Shown: positions 27,149 through 36,203 of the stretch, in pieces | Layout of the letters: the number at the start of each line of letters is the position of its first letter | Numbering within the stretch: position 1 is the first letter of the stretch | Assembly: GCA_965225625.1 (NCBI GenBank) | Contig: CBDDBH010000032.1 | Location: 62,001-126,000, forward strand | Length of the DNA: 64,000 bases | Direction: 5' to 3' | Origin: CBDDBH01 sp965225625 | GTDB taxonomy: Bacteria > Pseudomonadota > Gammaproteobacteria > JADZEE01 | Notes under the pieces: generated by a model | What the model saw: the letters and a program-made list of their open reading frames with translations, nothing else | Told to the model about the DNA's origin: nothing | The model's database searches: none | Program-made: the position numbers and the translations under genes

Positions 27149-28649
27149 TTAATCACCCAGCGCCGCCCTTTCTTCGGCCGCCCGCGCCGCGCGCTGGGCG
27201 CTGTCACCAACACCGCAGACATTTCGAGCAAGTTCGGCCATCGGCCCATCCACGGAATATTCCATACGCTGCAGAGTGAGGAAACGCAGCACGACTAACG
27301 GTGTGCCGTTGAGCCGTTCGAAGACTTGATTGCGTGTGCCCGTCTCAGACAGATATCGATCTCGGATCACCTTGAATATTTTGGTTCTGTCGCGGGCGCT
27401 TATTGCGGTACCGGCCAGGGCTTTGGTGAGGTGCGGACCGAGATAAGGATCGTCCCAGATCCGCATCCGTTGGTGAGACCATAATGCCTCGGCCACATAG
27501 ATCAACCAGCTTCTCGACATGGGTGCCAAAGTTCTCGGTGAAATAGGCACGGCCGAAATTGACGAAAGTAGGATCTGGCTTGTAAAGCCCACCATCGGTA
27601 TGCTCACCAGCGTCTTCGGAGGCAATGACGAACGCGCGGCAGGTTTCGCGGAAGCGCACAAAGTCCGCAACGGTCGCGCCGACGATAGGAAATTGCGCGG
27701 TTCCCAAAGCGTCCGTTACCAGCAGTCCGAGCCCGGCGAGTAGCTCTGCATGCACAGTATGGCGGATCTGCATATCGATGTGCGCCCAATCGAATACTTT
27801 CTGCGGATACTGTTTGGCATGCTCAATGTTGCCCAGGTGGAAGACGTGTTTCCATGGGATGAAAACATTGTCGAAATACGCCATCGCGTCGAGTTCATCG
27901 CCGTAGGAAGAGAACGGATATTCGTATTCGGTTGCGTCCGGTTTGGCGTAGCAAGGTCGGGTGAGATGCGTGAGTCCAGGCGCGTTAACCGGTACGCGTG
28001 CGTAGATCACTTGTTCCTCGCGGGTCCCGGGCGACCAAAACACGCCGAGCTGGATCTGATCAGCGAACACGCCGCCAGTGTTGACGGCTTTCCAACCTTC
28101 AACGACGATGCCGTCGTCACGCTCTTCGATCATCGTGAGCATCGGCCGGTCATCGTTCGGCGCTGAACGATCGCCGGTCAAATCGATGTTCATCGGAGAT
28201 ATCACCAGATCGCCGTTCTGCAACTCCTGCCAGGTTGCGCGGATATTGTCAGCCAACGGCTGGCCTTTACCGAATATGCTTTGCTCCTCCCATACTTCCG
28301 GCTCATCGACAATGGTCATCAAAACCGGATTGCAACTACACGGTAGCCGACCCCACATCCCGGCGTTGAACTGGCGAAAGACGTAATCTGTATAAAGCCT
28401 GCGTTCGCGTGCCTGCTCTTTTGTTTTCGGCCAGATCCATTGCTTGGCGCGGCGCACACCCGATTCGTCTACAAACGTCAGCTGCTCCTGATGCTCGGGC
28501 TGACGATGTAGATCGTAGAAATGTGCGATCTGTTGCGCGTAGCCCCGCGTCTTAGGATGCGTGGTGAGATCGTCGATTAGTTCGCCTTCGCACATCACCC
28601 GCCGCCCGTCACGCACCGCCTCCAGGTATTGCGCTCCTGTTCTCATCAT
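27149..28649 (-). pseudogene. HpaB-type flavin monooxygenase gene with a one-base frameshift
   Basis: 4-hydroxyphenylacetate 3-monooxygenase family (FADH2-dependent large component). The ATG at 28649 has GGGGAG upstream and begins MMRTGAQYLEAVRDGRRV. Conserved blocks are RLYTDYVFRQFNAGMWGR, WEELQ-like ATWQELQNGDLVISP, FDNVFIPWKHVFH and LVDLCGRGIMVSPTDAD. After this the frame fails: the next frame reads DPYLGPHLTKALAG, ISARDRTKIFKVIRD and EYSVDGPMAE, the normal family C-terminus. Removing one C from the CCC at 27454-27456 (+ strand) restores PTDADLDDPYLGPHL. The restored length, about 500 residues, fits the family. It could be a real mutation or a homopolymer error. The nearest flavin-reductase candidate is at 33837. 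Confidence 0.82.
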
Positions 28650-29076
28650 CTGTGTTCTCCCCTTGTCTAAGCCTGGAATTACTGTGTAGATCGCTCTGCA
28701 AACGACGCTGAGCGCATATCGTAGCGCAAGTGGCATATTTGGTTTGTCAATATCAGCCGCTACGTTGGCTGACAACGACACTACATCACAAGGCCTTGGG
28801 GTAGTTTATGATGGATGTTCCGGATTAACTCGTACACGTGTGACGGGCCTCGCATTCAACGACAGCGAAACGCGCGCTCCATCACATCCCATGAAACCGA
28901 ACACAACGATTCAGCGGTTTTGCATAGAAATTGCAGCACGGAATCTTCACCTGAGAACATGGGGATGATTGTGACGTCACCGCAAGCGGTACTATTATTG
29001 CCTCGGGTTAAAGTGACCTCGACGGATTTTCCGCTTAGCGGTCGGACGCCAAACAGTAACGCAAACGGGCACTAGC
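28650..29076. promoter_or_regulatory. 427-bp divergent intergenic region
   Basis: This gap lies between the HpaB-like gene (-) and a PilZ gene (+) and must hold both promoters. The only clear structure is a perfect 10-bp palindrome GTGACGTCAC at 28971-28980, about 100 bases before the PilZ ATG. Short open frames here show no family resemblance and are not called. Confidence 0.35.
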
Positions 29077-30174
29077 ATGGATATATCTATTATTGAGCCT
29101 GTTTCCGACCAGCCTGATTGGGGAAGCCGGCGGCTCAGACTGCGCCATACAGTGCGCGTCCCGGCCCGTATCCTTGGGCAAAAGGGCGATCCAATTACCG
29201 CTGAGATCCGCAACGTCAGCAGCAACGGGATGTTTCTCGGCTACGATCTGCTGGTGCCGGCCGGTGGTATAGAACCGCTGAGCATTGGTACGACGGTCCA
29301 CATCCTTTTTAAACCCGATGCTGAGAGCGCGCCAGACAATATGGTCACGACCGCTGCGGAGATCATGCGTAGACACCCGCACGGTATCGGCGTGCAGATG
29401 GTCGCGATGGACGGCAATCAAAGGCAGGCGCTGCGCATGTTGGCTGTGGCTGCGGTGCTGGAGCGTGAGCACAATATGCGCTACAGCGAAGACACCGCGA
29501 CGCTCGGAAAAGCTGAGAACGAACTCAACAACAAGACCATTATTCGTCACTGCCGCAAAGTCATCGAACGGCACTTACCCAACATCCTGTGGGTGTTGCG
29601 CATGGAAGTATCGAAGCGACTGCGACTCTACAAAGATGATAATGACCCGGAAAGTCGAGCGCTTGGTATTGCCGACGCGGACTTGTTAGATGAGAAAGCC
29701 TCAGCAATCGGCTTAACCATTGAACGACGGGTGATGCAGGCGTTTGCAGAGCTTGGCAGTCTTGATTCGACCCAGGAACTCTTATTCAACTCGCCACAAT
29801 CTATTATGGCATCGACGCTTGAATCAGACGAGGCACTACGCTTAATGGATAAAAAGGCGGTCGAGCAATCCGTGCTCCTGCAAACCGCTATTCAACGCGT
29901 TGAGTCGAAGCTGCATACCAAGAGCTTTGAGATCAATGTCCGCGTTGCGGGCGTACTGATGCGCCGAGTCGATAACGTTGAAAACCCGCTACTACCCTCG
30001 GTGTTGTGCCGCATGCTATGGCAATCTACCCTTGAATACTGTAAGACCACGCGGGTGCAAAGGTCTTTACAGAACGCGATTGCGCTCCGCGTTACACCTC
30101 TGCTGTCAGATCTGTATGACGATTTGGGCGAGACCTTGGATAAGCACGGCGTGCCAAATGCATTTTCAGAATGA
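29077..30174 (+). CDS. PilZ-domain protein with DUF1631-like C-terminus
   Basis: The PilZ domain (about residues 15-125) keeps the c-di-GMP motif: RHTVR (RxxxR) and NVSSNG (N/DxSxxG). The C-terminal helical part (about 150-360) has HCRKVIERHLPNI and a DUF1631-like end (ENPLLPSVLCRML, LYDDLGETLDKHGV), but is much shorter than full DUF1631 proteins. It is a paralogue of the gene at 30872-31897, which shares DWG.RR.RLRH and NPL.P..LCR.LW blocks. It presumably responds to c-di-GMP; output unknown. Confidence 0.8.
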   Translation: MDISIIEPVSDQPDWGSRRLRLRHTVRVPARILGQKGDPITAEIRNVSSNGMFLGYDLLVPAGGIEPLSIGTTVHILFKPDAESAPDNMVTTAAEIMRRHPHGIGVQMVAMDGNQRQALRMLAVAAVLEREHNMRYSEDTATLGKAENELNNKTIIRHCRKVIERHLPNILWVLRMEVSKRLRLYKDDNDPESRALGIADADLLDEKASAIGLTIERRVMQAFAELGSLDSTQELLFNSPQSIMASTLESDEALRLMDKKAVEQSVLLQTAIQRVESKLHTKSFEINVRVAGVLMRRVDNVENPLLPSVLCRMLWQSTLEYCKTTRVQRSLQNAIALRVTPLLSDLYDDLGETLDKHGVPNAFSE

Positions 30175-30223
30175 CACGAACCCGCATAGGCAAAAGATTA
30201 CAGCAATGATGTGCGCGTAAACG

Positions 30224-30598
30224 TCAAGAGCGCTCCGGCGTAGTCAAACTCTTCAATATATCGACGACTGAATGTTCCTTCAGATCCTTAAATTCCCCGG
30301 CATCAAAAAACGTCCCGCTGCACGAGCTGCACTGTTCAAACCAGATATGTGACTGTTTTGGATCGACCATCTGGCTCATAACGCCGGAGCATTTCGGGCA
30401 CAGATAACGCTCCTTCTTATTAAGTTCGCGGCCAAGTGCTGCATCACCGATATCGAGCTGTTCGGCGCCTTCCAATTTTTCTAATTGGTCTTTCTCGAAC
30501 GCATCGAACCATAGGCCTTTGCAGGCAACACAACGATCCACCTCGATGTTCTGGAACATCACGGGTTCCATATTCCCGGTACATTTCGGACACTGCAT
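30224..30598 (-). CDS. Zinc-ribbon (zf-TFIIB type) protein
   Basis: A 124-residue protein with two zinc-ribbon modules: CPKC...DRCVACKGLWFD (residues 3-35) and CPKCSGVM...EQCSSCSGTFFD (about 70-100). Each has two CxxC pairs and the WFD/FFD turn of the zf-TFIIB family. Members are small cytosolic proteins of unknown role. It sits between the two PilZ paralogues. Confidence 0.85.
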   Translation of the reverse strand: MQCPKCTGNMEPVMFQNIEVDRCVACKGLWFDAFEKDQLEKLEGAEQLDIGDAALGRELNKKERYLCPKCSGVMSQMVDPKQSHIWFEQCSSCSGTFFDAGEFKDLKEHSVVDILKSLTTPERS

Positions 30599-30727
30599 CG
30601 CCGTTCCTCTTTTACTGACTTAAACGAGCTATTTTATCGCTGAGTTCGGTTCGCATGCACCTTTCCCGAGTCTACCAGCGCGAATATTCTGCGGCTTTTT
30701 GGCGCTTGTCTCTACTTACACAGGTAA

Positions 30728-30857
30728 CGCTGGGTTGCGTAACAGTTCCCCTGAGTACGGGGAGTTCCCCTCTTTACGGGGAGTTCCCCTCTTTACGGGG
30801 AGTTCCCCTCTTTACGGGGATGTCCGGCGAGGCACCCTCGCTATCCTCGCACAGTTC
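30728..30857 (+). repeat. Dispersed element with four 19-bp tandem palindromic units
   Basis: Four adjacent 19-bp units: one variant (GTTCCCCTGAGTACGGGGA, 30745-30763) and three identical copies (GTTCCCCTCTTTACGGGGA, 30764-30820). The flanks, GGGTTGCGTAACA on the left and CGCTATCCTCGCACAG on the right, match the inverted two-unit element at 5411-5505. It lies between the convergent or terminal ends of the zinc-ribbon and second PilZ genes' region. Confidence 0.8.
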
Positions 30858-30871
30858 AGTTGGTTTGGCTC

Positions 30872-31897
30872 TCACGGCGCTTTATTCGCCGGCACATCGT
30901 GGTCATCCAACACCGAGTTCAAATCCTCGTACAATTCATACAAACGCGGAGTGATCCCACTTCTCATCGCCTTACTAAGGCCGCTGCGCACTGCTGGCGT
31001 ATCGCAGTACTCAGTAATGATATGCCATAGCGTGCGGCACATCGAACCGGGTCCGAGCGGGTTTTCCTCGCGTTTCACGGCTCGACCGAGTACCGCTTCA
31101 AAACGATGATTGATAAGGTCGCTCTTGTCGCCCAATCCGGCCTCCATACGCTCAGCAACGGCGTCTAGCGCCGAGGGATCAGGTGCCGGCTGCTGCGACT
31201 CCGACGCGGCTTCGGGCTGGACGAATGCGTACATTTCCTGAGTGCTGAGCAATCCCCCAAGCTCAGCGAATCGCATCAGCACATGGCGCTCAATCGACCG
31301 CCCGATCGACACCGACTTGGCGTCCAGAATTTCCAGCTCAGTTGCGTGATTACCGGCATGACGCAACGCCTTGGAAAGTTCGGCGATAAGGGTCGAGATG
31401 ATTTTCGGGAGATGCCGCTCGGTGACTCTGCGGCAATCGCGCAGCGCGTTACCCTTACCTCTGCCGAGTTGGCCGCCGCCTGGGGGTTCGTCTGCTCTGA
31501 CATTACCTACGCCGGGATAGCGCCCCGCAACAGCGGATGCCGCGGCCATGCGCAGCGCAGCCATTTGTTCTTTGTCGATATCGCGAAATCGTACACCGAC
31601 GCCCTCAGGCATGCGCCGCATGACTTCGGCCACAACCGTTATCGTTTGCTCTGGTGCATTCGTGATGTCGGGTGCAAAACTAACGCGTAGGCGGGTACCA
31701 ATCTTGAGCGGATCCTGTTCCTCGTCCGAAACGGCCAGATCGTAGCGGATAAACAGGCCCGTGCTGCTCAGGTTGCGTATCTCGCAGCCGATCTGAGCAT
31801 TGACGCTCCCCAATATGCTTGCCGGAATCGCAACGGCATGGCGGAGCCCTCGGCGCCGATGGCCCCAATCGGTATCGCTAAATTCCTCTGTCGACAT
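30872..31897 (-). CDS. PilZ-domain protein with DUF1631-like C-terminus (paralogue)
   Basis: The ATG at 31897 (MSTEEFSDTDWGHRRR) matches the start of the paralogue at 29077; an in-frame ATG at 31942 adds 15 residues. The PilZ motifs are RHAVAIP with RRRGLRH upstream, and NLSSTG. The first motif ends in Ile rather than Arg at the paralogue's second Arg position (RHAVA versus RHTVR), so c-di-GMP binding may differ. The C-terminus has NPLGPGSMCRTLW and LYEDLNSVLDDHDVP, the DUF1631-like end. It is divergent from the PAS-GGDEF-EAL gene, with only about 110 bases between starts. Confidence 0.8.
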   Translation of the reverse strand: MSTEEFSDTDWGHRRRGLRHAVAIPASILGSVNAQIGCEIRNLSSTGLFIRYDLAVSDEEQDPLKIGTRLRVSFAPDITNAPEQTITVVAEVMRRMPEGVGVRFRDIDKEQMAALRMAAASAVAGRYPGVGNVRADEPPGGGQLGRGKGNALRDCRRVTERHLPKIISTLIAELSKALRHAGNHATELEILDAKSVSIGRSIERHVLMRFAELGGLLSTQEMYAFVQPEAASESQQPAPDPSALDAVAERMEAGLGDKSDLINHRFEAVLGRAVKREENPLGPGSMCRTLWHIITEYCDTPAVRSGLSKAMRSGITPRLYELYEDLNSVLDDHDVPANKAP

Positions 31898-32007
31898 ATC
31901 GCACCCACTCTCGCCGTGGCCGCCGAGCAAGCGTCCAGACAAGTAGGTTATCAGAACTTAGCAGCCACGCTATACTCGGATTCACAGGTAACCATCAACA
32001 CGACTCG

Positions 32008-33729
32008 ATGAGCAATTCATCAGACAATCCGGGAAACGAGGGTGTCGACGCAAACAAGCGTATGGCTGAGTCGGCCGCGTTGGAACAAAAGTATCGCATC
32101 CTCTATGAAAATAATCCCTCCATGAATTTCATCAGCAATACGCAAGGGAAAATACTCTCCGCTAATCGGTTCGGCGCAGAGCAGCTCGGCTACACGACGG
32201 CGGAGCTGGAGGGATTCGACGGACTCGACCTCGTTTATGTGGATGACAAGCCAGCGTCGCAGGAATACCTCGCCGCATGTTTTGACAACCCCGAATCAGT
32301 TGTGCAAACCGAGATCCGCAAGCTGCACAAATCCGGGCGCATTATCTGGGTAAAAGAAACCAGCCGGGCAACCAAAGACGAGAATGGTACCGTTATTTTG
32401 CTCACGGTATCTGACGATGTTACCGAGGAACGTGAATTACACGAACAACTATCCTATCAGGCCAGCCATGATTCACTGACAAATCTCGTCAACCGCCGCG
32501 GCTTTGAGCACCGCTTGCGATGGTTATTGAACTCCCCGTATATCGAAGCGGTGGAACATACCCTGGGCTACTTCGATTTCGATCATTTCAGTGTCGTCAA
32601 TGATGTCTGTGGTCATGCCGCCGGCGATGCCTTAATGCGCCAACTGGCGGAACTGTTGCGCGGCCACGTGAAACGGCGCGACATGCTGGCAAGACTCGGC
32701 GGCGATGAATTCGGCATCCTCATGGAATGCTGTGCGGTCGAGCCAGCAGGTCGCGTCGCCAAGGAGTTGTTCGATGCCGTTCAGTCATTTCGTTTTCACT
32801 GGCAGGACAAAAGCTTCTCGCTGGGTGTGAGCATTGGACTCGCCAGCACGCTCAGCGGCGACAATATCGAAGGACTACTCGAGAAAGCACACACAGCTTG
32901 TCATGCCGCGAAAGAGCAAGGCGGCAATCGCATCCATGTCTACGAAGAACACGACACGACAATTGCGACCAGGGAAAAAGAAGTGCAATGGGTGGCGCGT
33001 ATAAATGAGGCCCTGGATGCCCAAGGGTTTGTGCTTTATTCGCAAACAATCGCCCCGATTGCGTCGGCTCCCGAATCCAAAGAGCACTATGAACTGCTCA
33101 TACGGATGTTGGATAAGGATGGCGGTACGGTTCCTCCCGGTTTATTTCTACCCGCTGCCGAACGTTACAAGCTGGCACCAAAAATTGATCATTGGGTGAT
33201 TAACGCCGCCATGGACTGGCTCATCGACAACCCGACACAATTAGAGCGCCTGGAGCTTTGCTCGATCAACCTCTCGGGATTATCTCTGGGGCTCGATGAG
33301 TTCTTGGGCTTTGTTGTAGAGCGGGTCAAAGAGGAAAACATTTCTCCCGACAAGCTGTGTTTTGAGATCACTGAAACCGCGGCTATCGCCGACATCGAGT
33401 CAGCGCAACGATTTATCAACACCCTGAAAGATCTCGGCTGTAAATTCGCGTTAGATGATTTTGGAGCGGGCTTGTCCTCCTTTGGTTATCTCAAACATCT
33501 GCCGGTAGATTTCTTGAAGATTGATGGGATGTTTGTGAAAAATATGATGAATGACGAAATCGACGCCGCTATGGTCAAGTCAATCAATGATATTGGCCAG
33601 GTAATGGGAATGAAGACCATCGCCGAGTTCGTCGAGGATGACGACATACTCGCAAAATTGCGCAGCATCGGCGTCGACTATGCGCAGGGTTACGGTATCA
33701 GCCGACCGAAGCTTCTCGGCGAGGATTAA
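32008..33729 (+). CDS. PAS-GGDEF-EAL c-di-GMP signalling protein
   Basis: Cytosolic, with no membrane helix. The PAS domain (about 25-145) has YENNPSMNFISNTQGKIL-type features and a PAC end. The GGDEF domain (about 150-310) keeps an intact GGDEF at residues 231-235 (ARLGGDEFGIL), predicting diguanylate cyclase activity. In the EAL domain (about 325-565) the signature EAL is ELL (HYELLIRM, about 361), but later motifs remain: CFEITETAA, LDDFGAGLSSFGYL and FLKIDG. Phosphodiesterase activity is therefore possible but not certain. It is divergent from a PilZ-DUF1631-like gene, a likely functional partner. Confidence 0.93.
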   Translation: MSNSSDNPGNEGVDANKRMAESAALEQKYRILYENNPSMNFISNTQGKILSANRFGAEQLGYTTAELEGFDGLDLVYVDDKPASQEYLAACFDNPESVVQTEIRKLHKSGRIIWVKETSRATKDENGTVILLTVSDDVTEERELHEQLSYQASHDSLTNLVNRRGFEHRLRWLLNSPYIEAVEHTLGYFDFDHFSVVNDVCGHAAGDALMRQLAELLRGHVKRRDMLARLGGDEFGILMECCAVEPAGRVAKELFDAVQSFRFHWQDKSFSLGVSIGLASTLSGDNIEGLLEKAHTACHAAKEQGGNRIHVYEEHDTTIATREKEVQWVARINEALDAQGFVLYSQTIAPIASAPESKEHYELLIRMLDKDGGTVPPGLFLPAAERYKLAPKIDHWVINAAMDWLIDNPTQLERLELCSINLSGLSLGLDEFLGFVVERVKEENISPDKLCFEITETAAIADIESAQRFINTLKDLGCKFALDDFGAGLSSFGYLKHLPVDFLKIDGMFVKNMMNDEIDAAMVKSINDIGQVMGMKTIAEFVEDDDILAKLRSIGVDYAQGYGISRPKLLGED

Positions 33730-33836
33730 TTTTGGCGTTGTATAGTTTGCGCCAAGGCCGACTCCCAACATGTACGAAAATCCGCTTCCTAAATAGCGTA
33801 TCGACCTGCGTAGAGTCAAACCGAAATCCGATCCAG

Positions 33837-34538
33837 TTACCGATAGTCCGGATTGGCAAAATCGAATCTGCATCCCGCATCCCATGCCGAGCGCTGATTG
33901 CCGTGGGCTGCAATGCCGCCGGCATCTTTGATCATCCGCGCCATGTGCAGCAGATTCCAGGTCATGAAGGTCGTGTTGCGATTAGTGAAATCATTTTCAG
34001 GACCGCCCGAGCCAGCGTCGAGGTAAGAGGGTCCGGGACCCGCCTCACCCAGCCAACCCGCGTCAGCCTGCGGAGGAATGACGTAACCGAGATGTTGCAG
34101 TGAATAGAGAATATTCATGGAGCAGTGTTTGGCACCATCCTCGTTGCCAGTAATCAGGCAACCACCAACACGGCCGTAATAGGCATATTGCCCCGCCTCG
34201 TTGAGTTGTCCGGAAGCGGCGTAAAGTCGTTCAATCACTTTGGTACAGACCGATGATTTTTCGCCCAGCCAGATCGGCGACGTGAGTACCAAAATCTCCG
34301 CTGCCATCACTTTCTCGAGAATTGCTGGCCATGCGTCGGTTTCCCAGCCATGCTCGGTCATGTCCGGCCAGACTCCATAGGCAATGTCATAGTCGACTGC
34401 ACGCAGCACTTCAACACAAACGCCGTTCTTCTCAAGAATTGCCGTGGAAATATCGATTAATCCCTGGGTATGCGAAACCTCCGGTGAGCGTTTCAACGTG
34501 CAGTTAATGAATACTGCGCTCAGATCCGAAAAATCCAA
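33837..34538 (-). CDS. Flavodoxin-fold NAD(P)H-dependent FMN oxidoreductase
   Basis: Flavodoxin-like fold: AVFINCTLKRSPEVSHTQG phosphate-binding start, VLTSPIWLGEKSS, a GRVGGCLITGNEDGAKHCSM loop and GPGPSYLD. This family reduces FMN or quinones with NAD(P)H. The called frame begins at a poor TTG (34538). An ATG at 34590 with a strong AGGAGA site lies in another frame and would join it if the AAAAA at 34529-34533 (+ strand) were one base shorter, so the true start is probably 34590 with a frameshift. It could supply reduced flavin to the HpaB-like enzyme; this is inference. Confidence 0.8.
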   Translation of the reverse strand: MDFSDLSAVFINCTLKRSPEVSHTQGLIDISTAILEKNGVCVEVLRAVDYDIAYGVWPDMTEHGWETDAWPAILEKVMAAEILVLTSPIWLGEKSSVCTKVIERLYAASGQLNEAGQYAYYGRVGGCLITGNEDGAKHCSMNILYSLQHLGYVIPPQADAGWLGEAGPGPSYLDAGSGGPENDFTNRNTTFMTWNLLHMARMIKDAGGIAAHGNQRSAWDAGCRFDFANPDYR

Positions 34539-34590
34539 AGCATTTGCTGGTCGTGCACATTTCCAGTTGTTTATCGTTCAATGTAGCCAT

Positions 34591-34857
34591 TACCGTTCTC
34601 CTAATTATTATCTGAACGTAAAAAATTCGAACACAGTTTAGTTAACGTCGTGCGCATTGATATCCAATCCAATTTTAGTACGCGTCAATCTGCCGTTGGT
34701 GGAAGAAGAAAACGAGACCGCCCCGCCCAGTTAGCTCAAAATCATCAAACCACTGAGCGCGAACGTGGCGGTATGGATAATTCCATCATCGTGAGGGTAC
34801 CGTAGCGCCGTGGTTCGGCTACCATAGCAGCGAACGACACCTTAACGGCTGAACGCA
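34591..34857. promoter_or_regulatory. Divergent region between FMN oxidoreductase and Rieske gene
   Basis: This 267-bp gap between divergent genes should hold both promoters. It contains AGGAGA (minus strand, just upstream of ATG 34590) as ribosome site for the flavodoxin-fold gene. No operator or hairpin was recognised. Confidence 0.35.
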
Positions 34858-36162
34858 ATGGCAACCCCCACAGCAGATCAAATCATCGCGCAGGAAGGCG
34901 ACACGGAAAAGATCGTCGAGAAGATCGAGAGCCGCAAGCCCTATCAAGCCTATCTGGACGCGGAGTTGGGACTACGCAATCATTGGTACGCTGCTTTGTT
35001 TGGCTCGGAGCTGGCCGACGGCGAGTGCCGCGGCGAGATGATCCTGGGCGAGCGGATCCTGTTTAAGCGCGCGGGTGGCACGGTTTACGCACTTGCCGAC
35101 CGCTGTCCGCATCGCGGCGCCGCGTTCTCGGCGCGGCCAGAGTGTTATACCGAGAACACGATCACCTGCTGGTTTCACGGTTTCACCTTCGATGTACGAG
35201 ACGGAAGGCTGGTGCAGATTATTACCGAGCCCGATAGCGTCCACATCGGCCGTCTCACGCACAAGACCTACGCAGTGCAGGAAGTCCACGGAGTCGTCTT
35301 CGTGTTCGTTGGGGACAAGCAACCGCATCCCATCGAAGAGGATCTGCAGCCGAAGTTCAGCAACGCACGGGGAACGGCCTTTCACCCGATCGCGCGCAAC
35401 AAAGTGCGTGGCAACTGGCGGATTGCGGCGGAGAACGGTTTCGATGCGGCACACATCTACGGCCACCGCAATGCGGGCATGTTCAAGGACGCGCCGGACA
35501 TACAGCTCGCGTTGTCGACCTATCCGAGTACTAAGGAGGCCGTCACCGTCCACGACAGGGACACGGGACCGTGCGGCATCATTAAGCTCGATGATCTGAA
35601 TGTGTGGAAGACTGAGATCGAGGGACAAATCGTGACCGGGGCAAATGTCGATCCCGACAACCCGCCCACGGCACCGGCCGAGTTTGAAGTCGGTCTGTTC
35701 ATGCCCTGTGGACTGGAGGTCGAACCGTTTCCGTTGCCGGGGATGACGCACTTCGAGTGGTACACGCCAATCGACGAGGACCATCATTCTTATATGCTTT
35801 GCAGCATGAAAGAAGTGGCCAACTCCGAGGAGGAAACGGAGTTTCATCAGCTGTGCGACGAGGTGGCCGATCCGATGCTGTGGCGCCAGCCGGGTGACCA
35901 GACCGATCCCGTTGGCGACGGTCCACAGTGGGGATTCACCAACTTCGATGTCTTTGGCCGTGAGCAGATCCACCACGCCTATCAATACGAGGACTTCTGG
36001 CACAAAGAGCGGCTGTTCCGGCCCGATTACATCATCGTGCGCTGGCGCATGCTGGTGGCCAAACGCATGCGCGGTATCCAGCAACGGGGCGAGTGGGCGC
36101 GTACCCACGGCTGGTCGCCCGACGGGCGCGGCTTCGACCCGAAAAAACACAACCTGAAGTGA
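34858..36162 (+). CDS. Rieske non-heme iron oxygenase, alpha subunit (carbazole-dioxygenase-like)
   Basis: Ring-hydroxylating oxygenase. The Rieske cluster ligands are C83-x-H85 (CPHRG) and C104-x2-H107 (CWFHG). The mononuclear iron site is D196AAHIYGH203. The single-component layout without a beta subunit and the DxxH spacing resemble CarAa-type oxygenases; about 434 residues. The aromatic substrate is unknown. It lies 41 bases before a sulfite-oxidase-like gene on the same strand, so the two are likely co-transcribed. No ferredoxin or reductase gene is nearby. Confidence 0.9.
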   Translation: MATPTADQIIAQEGDTEKIVEKIESRKPYQAYLDAELGLRNHWYAALFGSELADGECRGEMILGERILFKRAGGTVYALADRCPHRGAAFSARPECYTENTITCWFHGFTFDVRDGRLVQIITEPDSVHIGRLTHKTYAVQEVHGVVFVFVGDKQPHPIEEDLQPKFSNARGTAFHPIARNKVRGNWRIAAENGFDAAHIYGHRNAGMFKDAPDIQLALSTYPSTKEAVTVHDRDTGPCGIIKLDDLNVWKTEIEGQIVTGANVDPDNPPTAPAEFEVGLFMPCGLEVEPFPLPGMTHFEWYTPIDEDHHSYMLCSMKEVANSEEETEFHQLCDEVADPMLWRQPGDQTDPVGDGPQWGFTNFDVFGREQIHHAYQYEDFWHKERLFRPDYIIVRWRMLVAKRMRGIQQRGEWARTHGWSPDGRGFDPKKHNLK

Positions 36163-36203
36163 CTACGACACTTTAAAAAACCAGCACCCGGGGGGATCAG
36201 GCG

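Noticed and set aside
28971..28980. GTGACGTCAC palindrome as an operator
   Set aside because: A single 10-bp palindrome upstream of a PilZ gene; no second copy or known regulator, so only mentioned in the region note.
30745..30820. Possible CRISPR-like array
   Set aside because: Units are 19 bp, adjacent and without spacers; no cas genes.
34972..36150. Long minus-strand open frame (392 codons) opposite the Rieske gene
   Set aside because: Antisense shadow with His/Arg-rich, low-complexity translation; the + frame has both cluster and iron motifs.
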